Part shown: one piece after another, positions 37,051 to 45,192 of the stretch | Numbering within the stretch: position 1 is the stretch's first letter | How the letters are laid out: each line of letters begins with the position of its first letter | NCBI GenBank assembly: GCA_028278205.1 | Contig: JANQES010000033.1 | Coordinates: forward strand, 1-47,379 | Origin: Rhodothermales bacterium | GTDB taxonomy: Bacteria; Bacteroidota; Rhodothermia; Rhodothermales; Bin80 | Direction: 5' to 3' | Length of the DNA stretch: 47,379 nt | Notes under the pieces: generated by a model | What the model saw: the letters and a program-made list of their open reading frames with translations, nothing else | Told to the model about the DNA's origin: nothing | Database searches by the model: none | Program-made: the position numbers and the translations under genes

Positions 37051-38172
37051 ATGCGAACAGCAATACGTATCCTCAGCCTCCTCTTTCCGTTGATAGCCGG
37101 AAGCTGGACGGCGCAGGCACAGAGCTACTACGTCTACGTCGCTGCCGAGTCGGAGGATCAGGTGGCCGTTGTCCGGTTCGACGGGGCGCAGGTCGAGGTG
37201 GTCAAAACCATCGAAGTGGGCCAGTGGCCGACCGAGATCGAAGGGCCGCACGGCATGACCGTCAGCCCCGACGGCGAGCACTGGTATCTGTCGATTGCCC
37301 ACGGGCTGCCCTACGGCAAGGTGGTCAAGTACAAGACCGGCACCGATGAGAAGCTCGGCGAAGCAGAACTGGGGCTGTTCCCGGCGTCGATGCAGATCTC
37401 GCCGGTGACGGGGCTGCTCTACGTGGTTAACTTCAACCTGCACGGCAAGATGGAGCCGAGTTCCGTCTCGATTGTCGATCCGGAGATGATGATCGAGGTG
37501 GCGCGCACCACCACCGGCATCATGCCCCACGGCTCGCGCCTGACGCCCGACGGCCTCAAACATTACTCCGCCGCGATGATGTCGGGCGAACTCTTTGAGA
37601 TCGACGCGATGACGTTCGAGGTGACGCGGCGCCTGCACACCGGCACGGGCAAAGCCATGCCCGCGATGATGGCCGACGCCGAGGCGCACACGCACAAACC
37701 CGGCATGACCATGCCGATGGATGACGGCGCCAAACCGCCCAAGCCCACCTGGGTCCAACCGCATCCGTTGAAACCCCTCGCCTACGTCGCCAACAACGGC
37801 ATCGACGAGATCGTGGAGGTCGATCTGGAAAGCTGGACCATCGCCCGCCGCTTCAAGACCGAAGGCGCCCCCTACAACCTCGACGTCTCGCCCGACGGCA
37901 GGTATCTCGTCGCCAGCCTCAAGGCAGCCGGCGCTACGGGGATCATCGACCTGAGCACGGGCGAGGAAATCGCGCGCATCGCCAACAGCCGCAAAGTCAC
38001 GCACGGCGTGGTGATGTCTCCGGACAACCGCTACGCCTTCATCTCGGTCGAAGGCATCGGCGGCGAGCCGGGTTCGGTCGATGTGATCGATTTGCAGACG
38101 ACAACACTCGTCGCCACCGCCGAAATCGGCAAGCAAGCCGGGGGGATTGCGTTCTGGAAAATGGAGCGGTAG
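37051..38172 (+). CDS. Secreted YVTN-type beta-propeller protein
   Basis: 373 aa with a signal peptide (~1-23, ending WTAQAQ). It shows the seven-bladed propeller pattern of the YVTN/lactonase-like family: YYVYVAAESEDQVAVV, then GPHGMTVSPDGEHWYLS, GIMPHGSRLTPDG, YVANNGIDEIVEVD, NLDVSPDGRYLVAS and HGVVMSPDNRYAFIS. A Met/His-rich stretch (MPAMMADAEAHTHKPGMTMPMDD, ~205-230) breaks the propeller and could bind a metal such as copper (inference). The family includes both binding proteins and sugar lactonases, and no catalytic set is clear here. It is flanked on both sides by ACACTATA repeats, so it may sit as a single transcription unit. Confidence 0.85.
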   Translation: MRTAIRILSLLFPLIAGSWTAQAQSYYVYVAAESEDQVAVVRFDGAQVEVVKTIEVGQWPTEIEGPHGMTVSPDGEHWYLSIAHGLPYGKVVKYKTGTDEKLGEAELGLFPASMQISPVTGLLYVVNFNLHGKMEPSSVSIVDPEMMIEVARTTTGIMPHGSRLTPDGLKHYSAAMMSGELFEIDAMTFEVTRRLHTGTGKAMPAMMADAEAHTHKPGMTMPMDDGAKPPKPTWVQPHPLKPLAYVANNGIDEIVEVDLESWTIARRFKTEGAPYNLDVSPDGRYLVASLKAAGATGIIDLSTGEEIARIANSRKVTHGVVMSPDNRYAFISVEGIGGEPGSVDVIDLQTTTLVATAEIGKQAGGIAFWKMER

Positions 38173-38235
38173 GAGGTGAGGACGATCTCTGATGTGCAAT
38201 CAAGGCGTCTGCTTTGCACAGACCTATTCAGCGAT

Positions 38236-38327
38236 AGGGTGTTTGAGTGTTATAGTGTTTTAGTGTTTCAGTTGATTGGACTTAAAACACTATAACACCG
38301 TAACACTATAACACTCAAACACTCAAT
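38236..38327. repeat. Octamer-built inverted repeat, ACACTATA family, copy 2
   Basis: The left arm GTGTTTGA, GTGTTATA, GTGTTTTA, GTGTTTCA pairs with ACACTATA, ACACCGTA, ACACTATA, ACACTCAA, ACACTCAA. The element ends three bases before the GTG start of the reductive-dehalogenase-like gene. Confidence 0.9.
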
Positions 38328-38330
38328 ACC

Positions 38331-39479
38331 GTGAGCGACAAAGACGCCGGCTTCGACCTCACCGACGACTTCGAACGGTTCAATCAGAAAGACGATGTGT
38401 TCCGCCGGTCGTGGTGGGACGAGCGGATCCGCAGCAAGAAAGCCCATCGGTTCTACACCACCTATCGCGAGCCCCTGGCGACGTGGCGCAAAGCCGACGG
38501 CTTCACCCAGAAAGACTACGCCCTCCGCAACGCCGCCTGGCACGTCAGCGACCTCTTCACCGAGATGAACGAGGGCGACGACCGCCGCGAAGGCTTCTCC
38601 GACGCCTTCACGCTGCAACGCGACCCCGCCAGCGAGAAGATTGCCTTCCCCTCGCCCGAAGCCGCTGCCGACGAAGTCAAGCGCGTAGCCCGAAGCTTCG
38701 GCGCCGACCTCGCCGGCATCACCCACAACGATCCGCGCTGGCGCTATACCCAAAAGTTCAGCGACATCAGCGGCACCGAACGCCCCAACGACATCACCGA
38801 CGACCTGCCCTACGTGATCGTCACGGCGCAGGCGATGGATCATGAGTGGATCCGCACCGTGCCCTCGGCCTTGAGCGGCGCGGCCACGGGGCTGGGCTAT
38901 TCGCACGACGCGCTGGTGGTGCTCTCGACGGCGCAGTACATCCGCAACCTGGGCTACAACGCCGTCGCCAGCATGAACGACTCGGCGCTGGCTATCCCGC
39001 TGGCTATCAAGGCCGGCCTCGGCGAATATGGACGCCACGGCCTGCTCATCACCAAAGACTTCGGCCCGCGCGTGCGCCTGGGCAAGATCTTTACGGATCT
39101 GCCGCTGGCCGTCGATCAGCCCATCCATTTCGGCGTCAAAGAATTTTGCGACATCTGCCGGCGCTGTAGCCAGGCCTGCCCCGTCAAAGCCATCCCCCAC
39201 GACGAGCCGTCGCTGGAAGTTTATAATCAATCGAACATCAAAGGCGTCCGGAAGTGGTCGGTGGATGGGGAGAAGTGTTTCAGCTTCTGGGTCGGCCAAA
39301 ACAGCGATTGTTCGATCTGCATCCGCGTGTGTCCTTATAATAAAGACTACTCGAAATGGTGGGTGCGGGTGGGCCGCCGGCTGGCCGGCACCCCCCTGCG
39401 CCGCCTGATGCTCTGGCTCGACGTCAAGCTAGGCTTCGGCCAGCGCATGCCGCCAGGGCAATGGTGGCAGGGCCGGTGA
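38331..39479 (+). CDS. Cytosolic reductive-dehalogenase-like (RdhA/QueG superfamily) iron-sulfur protein
   Basis: 382 aa from a GTG. RdhA enzymes use a corrinoid and two 4Fe-4S clusters to remove halogens, and related QueG proteins reduce epoxyqueuosine. The middle part has GLGEYGRHGLLI and RVRLGKIFTDLPL, typical of RdhA. Two ferredoxin-like sites follow: CDICRRCSQACP (~273-284) and CSICIRVCP (~326-334). There is no Tat signal or membrane anchor, and no RdhB-type anchor gene nearby, so it is a soluble enzyme. That fits the non-respiratory, catabolic branch or a still undefined reductase. QueG-specific motifs were not seen. Substrate and halogen specificity cannot be read from the sequence. 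Confidence 0.82.
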   Translation: MSDKDAGFDLTDDFERFNQKDDVFRRSWWDERIRSKKAHRFYTTYREPLATWRKADGFTQKDYALRNAAWHVSDLFTEMNEGDDRREGFSDAFTLQRDPASEKIAFPSPEAAADEVKRVARSFGADLAGITHNDPRWRYTQKFSDISGTERPNDITDDLPYVIVTAQAMDHEWIRTVPSALSGAATGLGYSHDALVVLSTAQYIRNLGYNAVASMNDSALAIPLAIKAGLGEYGRHGLLITKDFGPRVRLGKIFTDLPLAVDQPIHFGVKEFCDICRRCSQACPVKAIPHDEPSLEVYNQSNIKGVRKWSVDGEKCFSFWVGQNSDCSICIRVCPYNKDYSKWWVRVGRRLAGTPLRRLMLWLDVKLGFGQRMPPGQWWQGR

Positions 39480-39551
39480 TTTTGGATTTTAGATTTTGGA
39501 TTTTGGATTGTTTCTTTAGGGCACTCAATCCAAAATCGCAAATCCAAAATC
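39478..39551. repeat. Heptamer-built inverted repeat, GATTTTG family
   Basis: The left arm (39478-39510) is GATTTTG, GATTTTA, GATTTTG, GATTTTG, GATT in exact 7-base register. The right arm (39525-39551) is the complementary AATCCAAAATC-type words. The left arm starts within the TGA stop of the preceding gene. Confidence 0.92.
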
Positions 39552-39566
39552 AGAAGCCCCCGCCGC

Positions 39567-40880
39567 ATGAGCCAACGCGACACCTTCTCTTCGAATCTAG
39601 GCTTCGTCCTGGCCTGCACCGGCGCCGCTGTGGGGCTGGGCAATTTGTGGATGTTTCCGTGGCGGCTGGGGCAATACGGCGGGGCGGCGTTTCTGATTCC
39701 GTACCTCTTCTTCGTCTACGTGCTGGGCACGACCGGCTTGATGGGCGAGTACGGCCTGGGCCGATGGGCCGCCAGAGGTCCGATGGGCGCCTACGACAAG
39801 GTGCTGCGCCCCAGAGGGCTTCGTTTCGGGCGGCTGCTGGGCGCCTACCCCGCCGCCACCATCTGGGCCATCATGATTTTCTACGCCATCGTCACCGGCT
39901 GGGTGATCCACTTCGTCTTTACCTCAGTGACGGGAGCGTATCTGGAGACCGATAGCGCCGCGGCGTACTTCGGCGGGTTTGCCGGGCAGCCCGGCACGAT
40001 CCCCTGGCAAGCCCTGGCGCTGGTGCTGGCGCTGGGCATCCTCGTCTTCGGGATTGCCAAAGGGTTGGAACGCGCCAACAAGATCATCATGCCCGTGCTG
40101 TTCGCGCTGTTTCTGGTGCTGGTGCTTCGCTCGATGACACTCCCCGGCGCCGGGGCCGGCCTGCGGCACATCTTCGTGCCCGACTGGTCCTACCTGCTCG
40201 AACCGATCACCTGGGGCATGGCGCTCGGCCAGGCTTTTTTCACCGTCTCGCTCAACGGCGCCGGCATGGTCGTCTTCGGCAGTTACCTCCGCCGCGATGC
40301 CGACCTGCCCGCCTCCGCCATCCAGACCGTCACGCTCGACACCGTGGCTGCGCTGATGGCGGCGCTGATCGTGATGCCGGCGGTTTTTGCCTACGACCTC
40401 GATCCGGCAGCGGGGCCGCCGCTGCTTTTCATCACCCTCCCCGAAATCTTCCGAGCCATGCCGGGCGGCCAGATCGTCGGCTTTGTGTTTTTTCTGAGCG
40501 TCTTGCTGGCTGCGCTCTCGTCGCTTTTGAGCATGATGGAAGTGTGCGTCGAAGCGATGATGGATCAGTTCCGATGGAGCCGGAAGACGAGCGTGGCGGT
40601 CGCCGCCGCTTCGGCGTTGGGGTGCGGCCTGCCGCTGGCGCTCAACATGAACTGGTTCACACTCTTCGTCGATGTCATCACCGTCTACATCGCCCCGGCG
40701 GGCGCCGTCGTGGCGGCGGTTCTGTTTTTCTGGATTTACGGCATGGACAAAGCCCGCGAGGCCATCAACATCGGCGCCAAACGCCCCGTCGGGCCGTGGT
40801 GGAACCCCGTGGCGAAATACCTCTTCGTCGGCGTCGCCTCGCTGATCGTGCTCTTGCAGATCCTTTTCAAAATTGGCTAG
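39567..40880 (+). CDS. Sodium-dependent transporter, NSS (neurotransmitter:sodium symporter) family
   Basis: 437 aa, about 11 membrane helices. The first helix carries the family's unwound Na+/substrate site AVGLGNLW, and GQYGGAAFLIPYL follows. NSS members import amino acids or related amines with Na+. In most members the motif continues W-R-F-P, and the Arg closes the outer gate; here the residue is Met29 (LWMFPW), so the outer gate must differ. Helix 6 shows FFTVSLNGAGMVVFGSYL. Length fits bacterial 11-12-helix members. It is followed by a short gap with a terminator shared with a minus-strand gene. Confidence 0.9.
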   Translation: MSQRDTFSSNLGFVLACTGAAVGLGNLWMFPWRLGQYGGAAFLIPYLFFVYVLGTTGLMGEYGLGRWAARGPMGAYDKVLRPRGLRFGRLLGAYPAATIWAIMIFYAIVTGWVIHFVFTSVTGAYLETDSAAAYFGGFAGQPGTIPWQALALVLALGILVFGIAKGLERANKIIMPVLFALFLVLVLRSMTLPGAGAGLRHIFVPDWSYLLEPITWGMALGQAFFTVSLNGAGMVVFGSYLRRDADLPASAIQTVTLDTVAALMAALIVMPAVFAYDLDPAAGPPLLFITLPEIFRAMPGGQIVGFVFFLSVLLAALSSLLSMMEVCVEAMMDQFRWSRKTSVAVAAASALGCGLPLALNMNWFTLFVDVITVYIAPAGAVVAAVLFFWIYGMDKAREAINIGAKRPVGPWWNPVAKYLFVGVASLIVLLQILFKIG

Positions 40881-41026
40881 CGGATTAACGCGTTTTGCTT
40901 GAATCCGAAGCCCGCCCGGCGAATAATCACCGGGCTCTGTTATGAAGGCCCGTTGGGCCTAAAACACAGCGCGGCGCGTCTTCTAACTCCTCTTCTCCCC
41001 AACTCTTCGACCCATCAATCCACAAA

Positions 41027-41058
41027 AAAGGCTCCACCCACTCAGGGGTGGAGCCTTT
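41027..41058. terminator. Bidirectional intrinsic terminator
   Basis: AAAGGCTCCACCC (41027-41039) pairs with GGGGTGGAGCCTTT (41045-41058) with a 5-base loop, with A-runs on the left and T/C on the right. It lies between the convergent symporter gene and the thioredoxin-fold gene. Confidence 0.85.
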
Positions 41059-41092
41059 CCTTCACAGTTATAAATTTTGACTTTGTCAAAAT

Positions 41093-41713
41093 TTATTTGG
41101 GGAACTTGATGCCGCAGCCGATGGATCTGGTCTCGTTGGGGTCGATGGTCTCGCCGGCGACCATGCGTTTCATGGCGTCGGCCAGGAAGTGTTGCTCTAC
41201 CTGAGCCGGGTTCTTGGCGTTGTCGTCGATAGCGCCGTGGTAGGCGAGCAACATCTCGTTGTTGAAGAGGAAGGCTTCGGGCGTCTTCGTAGCGCCGAAG
41301 GCCGTCGCCAGTTGCGCGTCTTTATCAACGACGTAGGGGAAGTCGTAGCCCATCTTCTTGGCGCGCTCCTTCATGTCCTCATAGCCATCGCCCCGTTCGC
41401 GATACCGGGCGTTGGGGTTGAGGACGATAAAACCGATGCCCAGTTCTTCGGCCAGGTCGGCGATGCCTGGATAGCGATCTTCCCAGGCCTCCACCCACGG
41501 GCAGGTGTTGCACGAATACATCACGAGCAGCCCGTTCTCGCCGGCGATGCCTTCGAGCGTGAAGGTCTCGCCGGAGACGCCGAGCATCTCCACATCCGTC
41601 AGCGGCGCCTTGTCGCCGATCTGAAGCGCCTCGCCGGTGGGCTGGGCAGTGAAGGCCGCCAGCACCAGCGCAGCCAACACAAACACCGATAGCAACAGTT
41701 TCTTCGATTTCAT
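41093..41713 (-). CDS. Exported thioredoxin-fold redoxin (AhpC/TSA-like)
   Basis: 206 aa. Residues 1-~25 are a signal peptide (LLLSVFVLAALVLAAFTAQ). The thioredoxin fold has the active motif C-N-T-C-PW (MYSCNTCPWVEAW), with cis-Pro region KTPEAFLF. A further Cys lies near the C-terminus (SIGCGIKFPK). Its family combines features of peroxiredoxin and thioredoxin-like proteins and is often seen in this phylum as a periplasmic redoxin. The role could be peroxide reduction or thiol-disulfide exchange, and the electron donor is unknown. It is transcribed on its own, with the ACTGGTC repeat between it and moeA. Confidence 0.85.
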   Translation of the reverse strand: MKSKKLLLSVFVLAALVLAAFTAQPTGEALQIGDKAPLTDVEMLGVSGETFTLEGIAGENGLLVMYSCNTCPWVEAWEDRYPGIADLAEELGIGFIVLNPNARYRERGDGYEDMKERAKKMGYDFPYVVDKDAQLATAFGATKTPEAFLFNNEMLLAYHGAIDDNAKNPAQVEQHFLADAMKRMVAGETIDPNETRSIGCGIKFPK

Positions 41714-41789
41714 AGCCGGAGTACCTCGGTTTGCTGGTGGGAAAGGATACTGATGGTAGTTTTTTAGCGGGCGTTGGTTCCTGATGGAA

Positions 41790-41894
41790 GGTCACTGGTC
41801 ATTACGCTCCCCCCGCCTTCGCGGGGGTCGCTGTCACTGGTCACTGGTGGCTTCGTCCTTCACCAGTGACTAGTGACCAATGACCAGTGACCAA
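41790..41894. repeat. Heptamer-built inverted repeat, ACTGGTC family
   Basis: Words TCACTGGTCATT and TCACTGGTCACTGG (left) pair with CCAGTGACTAGTGACCAAT and ACCAGTGACCA (right) in 7-base register (ACTAGTG, ACCAATG, ACCAGTG). A GC-rich hairpin (CCCCGC/GCGGGG) lies inside. The element ends six bases before the moeA stop side. Confidence 0.88.
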
Positions 41895-41899
41895 AAAAA

Positions 41900-43111
41900 T
41901 CACCACTCCAACCATTCAACCTGAACGACCGTGCCGGCAGGCGGGTCTTCGAGGGCTTCGGGCAGGTGGAAGAGGCAGTTGGCTTTGACCATCGATGAGT
42001 AGAGGTTGGAGGCCTGCGGGCCGGTGTCGCGCACGCGCAGGCAGCCCGCTTCGTCGAACGAGGCGCGGCCCCGGGCGAAGTAGTGGAGGCCGGCTTTTTT
42101 GGGCGTCGGCGCGTCGAGGCGGGCGTTGTAGCGGGGGCGCAGCAGCGCGCGGCGACCCAGCATCTTCGCCAAAGCCGGGCGGACGTACTGCTCGAAGCAG
42201 ATGGCCGACGAGACCGGGTTGCCCGGCAGCCCGAAAACGCGCCGCCCCTGAAGCAGCCCGAAGGCCAGCGGCTTCCCGGGCCGCTGGCGCACTTTCCAGA
42301 AAAGCAGTTCCATCCCCATCTCGTCGAGCACCTGTTTGACGAAGTCGTAACTGCCCACCGAGACGCCGCCCGAAAACAGCAACACGTCGGCGTCAAGGGC
42401 GGCTTCGACGATGGCGCGGATGCTCTCCGGGGTGTCTGAAGCCCGGATCGGCGGCAGCGCCTCGCCGCCTGCCGAGACCACCTGCGCCGCCAGCGCCGGC
42501 CCGTTCGAGTCGCGGATCTTGCCGGGGCCGAGCGCCTCCGACGGATCGACCAGCTCATCGCCCGTCGAGATGACCGCCACGCGAGGCCGCTGCGCCACCT
42601 CGACCGTCGGATAGCCCAGCGTCGTCAACATCCCGACCATCGGCGGCGTGATGACCTGGCCCGGCTCGAAGACGCGTTCGCCGTTGCGCACGTCTTGCCC
42701 GGCGGCGCGCACGTGCTCGCCCGGCTCCGGCGCCCGGTTGAACTGCACCCGCCCGGCCTCGCCCGCCTCCGTCCATTCGACCGGAACGACGGCATCGGCG
42801 CCTTCGGGAAACGGCGCGCCCGTCATGATCCGCGAACAGGCCCCCGGCTCGACCGTCTTCTGCGGAAACGTGCCCGCCGGGATGTCTTCGATGATGGGGA
42901 GCGAGACCGGCAGCGATTGCAGGTCGGCGCTGCGCACGGCATAGCCGTCCATGGCCGAGTTGTCGAATGGCGGGATGTCGTCGCGGCTGCGGATGGCCTC
43001 GGCGAGGGTGCGCCCGACGGCATCGGCCCACGCCACGCGCTCAGCCGGCATCGGCGTCATCTGCCCCAGGATGATCGACCGGGCTTCGACGACGGAAATG
43101 AATTCTTTCAT
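41900..43111 (-). CDS. moeA: Molybdopterin molybdenumtransferase MoeA
   Basis: 403 aa from the ATG at 43111. MoeA inserts molybdate into adenylylated molybdopterin to make the molybdenum cofactor. Signatures are complete: PPFDNSAMDGYAV (~47-59), MTGAPFPEGADAVVPVE, VAVISTGDELVD, LFSGGVSVGSYDFV and FGLPGNPVSSAICFE. The length is the family norm. It is not next to other moa/mob genes, but its product is needed by the molybdoenzyme at 8571-12557. It overlaps no neighbour, and its upstream side holds a 162-base inverted repeat. Confidence 0.96.
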   Translation of the reverse strand: MKEFISVVEARSIILGQMTPMPAERVAWADAVGRTLAEAIRSRDDIPPFDNSAMDGYAVRSADLQSLPVSLPIIEDIPAGTFPQKTVEPGACSRIMTGAPFPEGADAVVPVEWTEAGEAGRVQFNRAPEPGEHVRAAGQDVRNGERVFEPGQVITPPMVGMLTTLGYPTVEVAQRPRVAVISTGDELVDPSEALGPGKIRDSNGPALAAQVVSAGGEALPPIRASDTPESIRAIVEAALDADVLLFSGGVSVGSYDFVKQVLDEMGMELLFWKVRQRPGKPLAFGLLQGRRVFGLPGNPVSSAICFEQYVRPALAKMLGRRALLRPRYNARLDAPTPKKAGLHYFARGRASFDEAGCLRVRDTGPQASNLYSSMVKANCLFHLPEALEDPPAGTVVQVEWLEW

Positions 43112-43187
43112 GGGCGGATGCTGATACAATTTTCATACTAGCGAAGAACCCTGATGCCTCCTGCCCAACGTACAACGCCGCAACCTC

Positions 43188-43349
43188 AGAGGCTGTTAGG
43201 ATTTTAGATGGGAAGGCGAGCACGAGGGCTTTTGAGTCCAGCGTTGGACGACTTTCGAGGTTCGTACTGGAAGTACGGATCGAGAAAGCGGGCATCGTTG
43301 GACTCAAAAGAACCGTGCGCAGCCCCCAGATAAAATCCTAACAGCCTCT
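43188..43349. mobile_element. MITE-like 162-bp element with 19-bp perfect terminal inverted repeats
   Basis: AGAGGCTGTTAGGATTTTA (43188-43206) is an exact reverse complement of 43331-43349. Inner inverted pairs (CTTTTGAGTCCA with TGGACTCAAAAG; CGTACTGG/AAGTACG; CTTTCGA/TCGAGAAAG) nest within. CAACC occurs just outside on both sides, a possible target duplication. It has no coding capacity; ends of this kind are typical of insertion-sequence-derived elements. A structured RNA is the alternative. Confidence 0.65.
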
Positions 43350-43371
43350 CAACCCAGGAAACATCGATCTC

Positions 43372-43887
43372 ATGGAAAATAACGCTAAGCTGCTCATCAT
43401 ACACGTCGATGCCCTCAACGACGGCGCGACAATCGACGAATTCGTCCGGCATCTTTACGAATGGAAAGCCCTCCACGTCCAGGTGATGACCACCACGACG
43501 CGGCACAATCAGGCGGGCTATACCGTCATGGTGGAGGTCGAAGCCGTCGACGAGTGGCGGCTGGCGAAAGGGCTGGCGCAGACCTACGGCATCGCCCGCT
43601 ATCACCGCCTCGAAACCGTCCTGCGGTATCAGCCGATGGCCCAGACGCGGCGCCCCATCGTGGCTACCTATCACGAAAAACAACTCGGCCTGACGGTGCG
43701 CTTCGAACTCATCGGCACCGAGCGCGAGCCGCTCTACGTCCGCGTCCAGGACGAAGACATGACGACGCTGCACAACCGCGTAACGCAAGAATTCGACCTC
43801 GACATCGACGCCCTGACCCTGCGAAAACGCCTGGAAACAATCCTGATGCGCGAAGACGGCTTCGTGTTGGAATTGGCTGATGCGTGA
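43372..43887 (+). CDS. LarC C-terminal-domain-like protein (nickel-cofactor/DUF111 family)
   Basis: 171 aa, cytosolic. The pattern VDALNDGATIDEFVRHLYEWKALHVQVM, then YGIARYHRLETVLRY, then RRPIVATYHEKQLGLTVRF, with YVRVQDEDMTTLHNRV near the end, matches the C-terminal half of LarC proteins, which insert nickel into the lactate racemase cofactor. The N-terminal LarC half is missing, so this is a stand-alone domain. Metal or pyridine-nucleotide-cofactor binding is inferred from the family. No larA, larB or larE is nearby. It lies beside moeA, though this may be chance. Homology is by pattern only and should be tested. Confidence 0.5.
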   Translation: MENNAKLLIIHVDALNDGATIDEFVRHLYEWKALHVQVMTTTTRHNQAGYTVMVEVEAVDEWRLAKGLAQTYGIARYHRLETVLRYQPMAQTRRPIVATYHEKQLGLTVRFELIGTEREPLYVRVQDEDMTTLHNRVTQEFDLDIDALTLRKRLETILMREDGFVLELADA

Positions 43888-43946
43888 GATCGAAAGGGGG
43901 AAAGGGAGATCATGATGGCGACTAGCGAGTAGAGCAACATCGCACT

Positions 43947-43968
43947 CGACATTCGACATTCGACATTC
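43947..43968 (+). repeat. GACATTC heptamer run
   Basis: Three consecutive GACATTC units follow CTC, with no complementary arm seen. It lies in the 96-base gap between the LarC-like gene and the convergent saccharopine-dehydrogenase-like gene and belongs to the same class of 7-base word repeats. Confidence 0.7.
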
Positions 43969-43983
43969 CTGATTATCTCCCTC

Positions 43984-45087
43984 TCACCCTTTCTCCCCCT
44001 CACCCTCACGCACCACGTCCACCCCCATCGCCTGGATGTCGTCGAAGAAGCGGTCGGGATCGACGAAGTGGGCTTGCGTCCAGAGGCCGGGTTTGGGCGG
44101 GCCATCGAGGTATTGGAGGAGGGCGGCGGCGGCGGGCACGGCGGTGAGGACGTACGGGTCGTCGTGGGCGATGCGCAGCGTCAGGCGCTCGCCTGCGCCC
44201 TCGGCGTCGAGCAGGAGGACGGCGGCCATCGTCGAGCCAGCGAAATGGTCGAGGCCCCAGCGGAAGAACTTCGCCACGGCGCGGGCGCTTCGCGGCATCA
44301 CGGCCAGCCCGGCGAAGGCGAGCGGCATGATCCCATAATCGATCACCGGGCCGAAGCCGGCGATGAAAAAGCCCGTCTCGCGCAGCGTCGGGATCTGTTC
44401 GGGCAGGCTGCGCATCTCCTCGAAGCACATCGGCACGCAGCCCTTTTTGCCGAACGGCGGGCCGAAGTCGAATGCGCGAGCGAGCGTCATGCGGCGGACC
44501 CAGCGTCCCTCCATAAACACCGACGGATCGTAGGCTTTGAGTTCGGTGACGAATTCGTCGATGGTTTCGTCGGAGAAGGCGCGGTCTTTCCAATCGAGAC
44601 AAAACGCGCCGCCGACGTTGGCCTTTTCGAGCTGGGGAAGGCGGCGGTGGGCATAGCGCACCATCGCCGCCGGCACGCCGGGATGATACCCGCCGTCGGT
44701 GATGAAACAACGTTTCTGCTCGCGGATGGCGGGCTCCAGCCGCTGTAACACCGCCAGCTTCTTCGGCGACGAGAGCTGGATGTCGAAGTAATCGGTGTGC
44801 GTCTCCAGCGCCGCCTCGGCCACGTTCTGCGCGTGATCGACACTGCTGGCGGCAACCACGAGCATGTCGGCGGCGCGGAGGACGGACAGGAGGCTGGCTT
44901 TGTCGGCGGCGTCGGCCCGGCCCCCGCAAAGCGAGCGGCCCGTCTCCTGCGACAACGCGGCGGCGGCCTCCCGCGCCTTCTCTTCATGACGACCCAGGAG
45001 CGTGATCGTCGCCGGGGTGCGCAGCGCGAGGTACCGCGCCACCAGCCGCCCGGCGTTGCCGTAACCTCCAAGGATGGCGATGTTCAT
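43984..45087 (-). CDS. Saccharopine dehydrogenase-like NAD(P)-binding protein
   Basis: 367 aa. The N-terminal Rossmann fold starts with IAILGGYGNAGRLVARYL (GxGxxG-type). ADMLVVAASSVDHAQNVAEAAL is typical of the saccharopine-dehydrogenase/trans-acting enoyl reductase superfamily. The middle has ITDGGYHPGVPAAMVRYA, and a C-terminal domain follows. The family includes lysine-pathway enzymes and many oxidoreductases of unknown substrate. The usual lysine partner genes are not here, so a specific function is not claimed. An ACACTATA repeat lies immediately upstream of the start codon. Confidence 0.82.
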   Translation of the reverse strand: MNIAILGGYGNAGRLVARYLALRTPATITLLGRHEEKAREAAAALSQETGRSLCGGRADAADKASLLSVLRAADMLVVAASSVDHAQNVAEAALETHTDYFDIQLSSPKKLAVLQRLEPAIREQKRCFITDGGYHPGVPAAMVRYAHRRLPQLEKANVGGAFCLDWKDRAFSDETIDEFVTELKAYDPSVFMEGRWVRRMTLARAFDFGPPFGKKGCVPMCFEEMRSLPEQIPTLRETGFFIAGFGPVIDYGIMPLAFAGLAVMPRSARAVAKFFRWGLDHFAGSTMAAVLLLDAEGAGERLTLRIAHDDPYVLTAVPAAAALLQYLDGPPKPGLWTQAHFVDPDRFFDDIQAMGVDVVREGEGEKG

Positions 45088-45090
45088 GGT

Positions 45091-45181
45091 GATAGTGTTT
45101 TGGTGTTATAGTGTTTGAGTGTTTTAGTGATCTGATTTCAAAGAACTAAAACGCCATAACACTCAAACACTATAACACTAT
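45091..45181. repeat. Octamer-built inverted repeat, ACACTATA family, copy 3
   Basis: GTGTTTTG, GTGTTATA, GTGTTTGA, GTGTTTTA words on the left pair with ACACTCAA, ACACTATA, ACACTATG on the right. It fills the gap between the saccharopine-dehydrogenase-like gene's start and the pyruvate-kinase-like gene's stop. Confidence 0.9.
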
Positions 45182-45192
45182 GCAAACTCCGT

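Noticed and set aside
43041..43307. An 88-aa minus-strand frame across the MITE-like element
   Set aside because: It crosses the inverted repeat and the moeA start region; composition and context argue against a gene.
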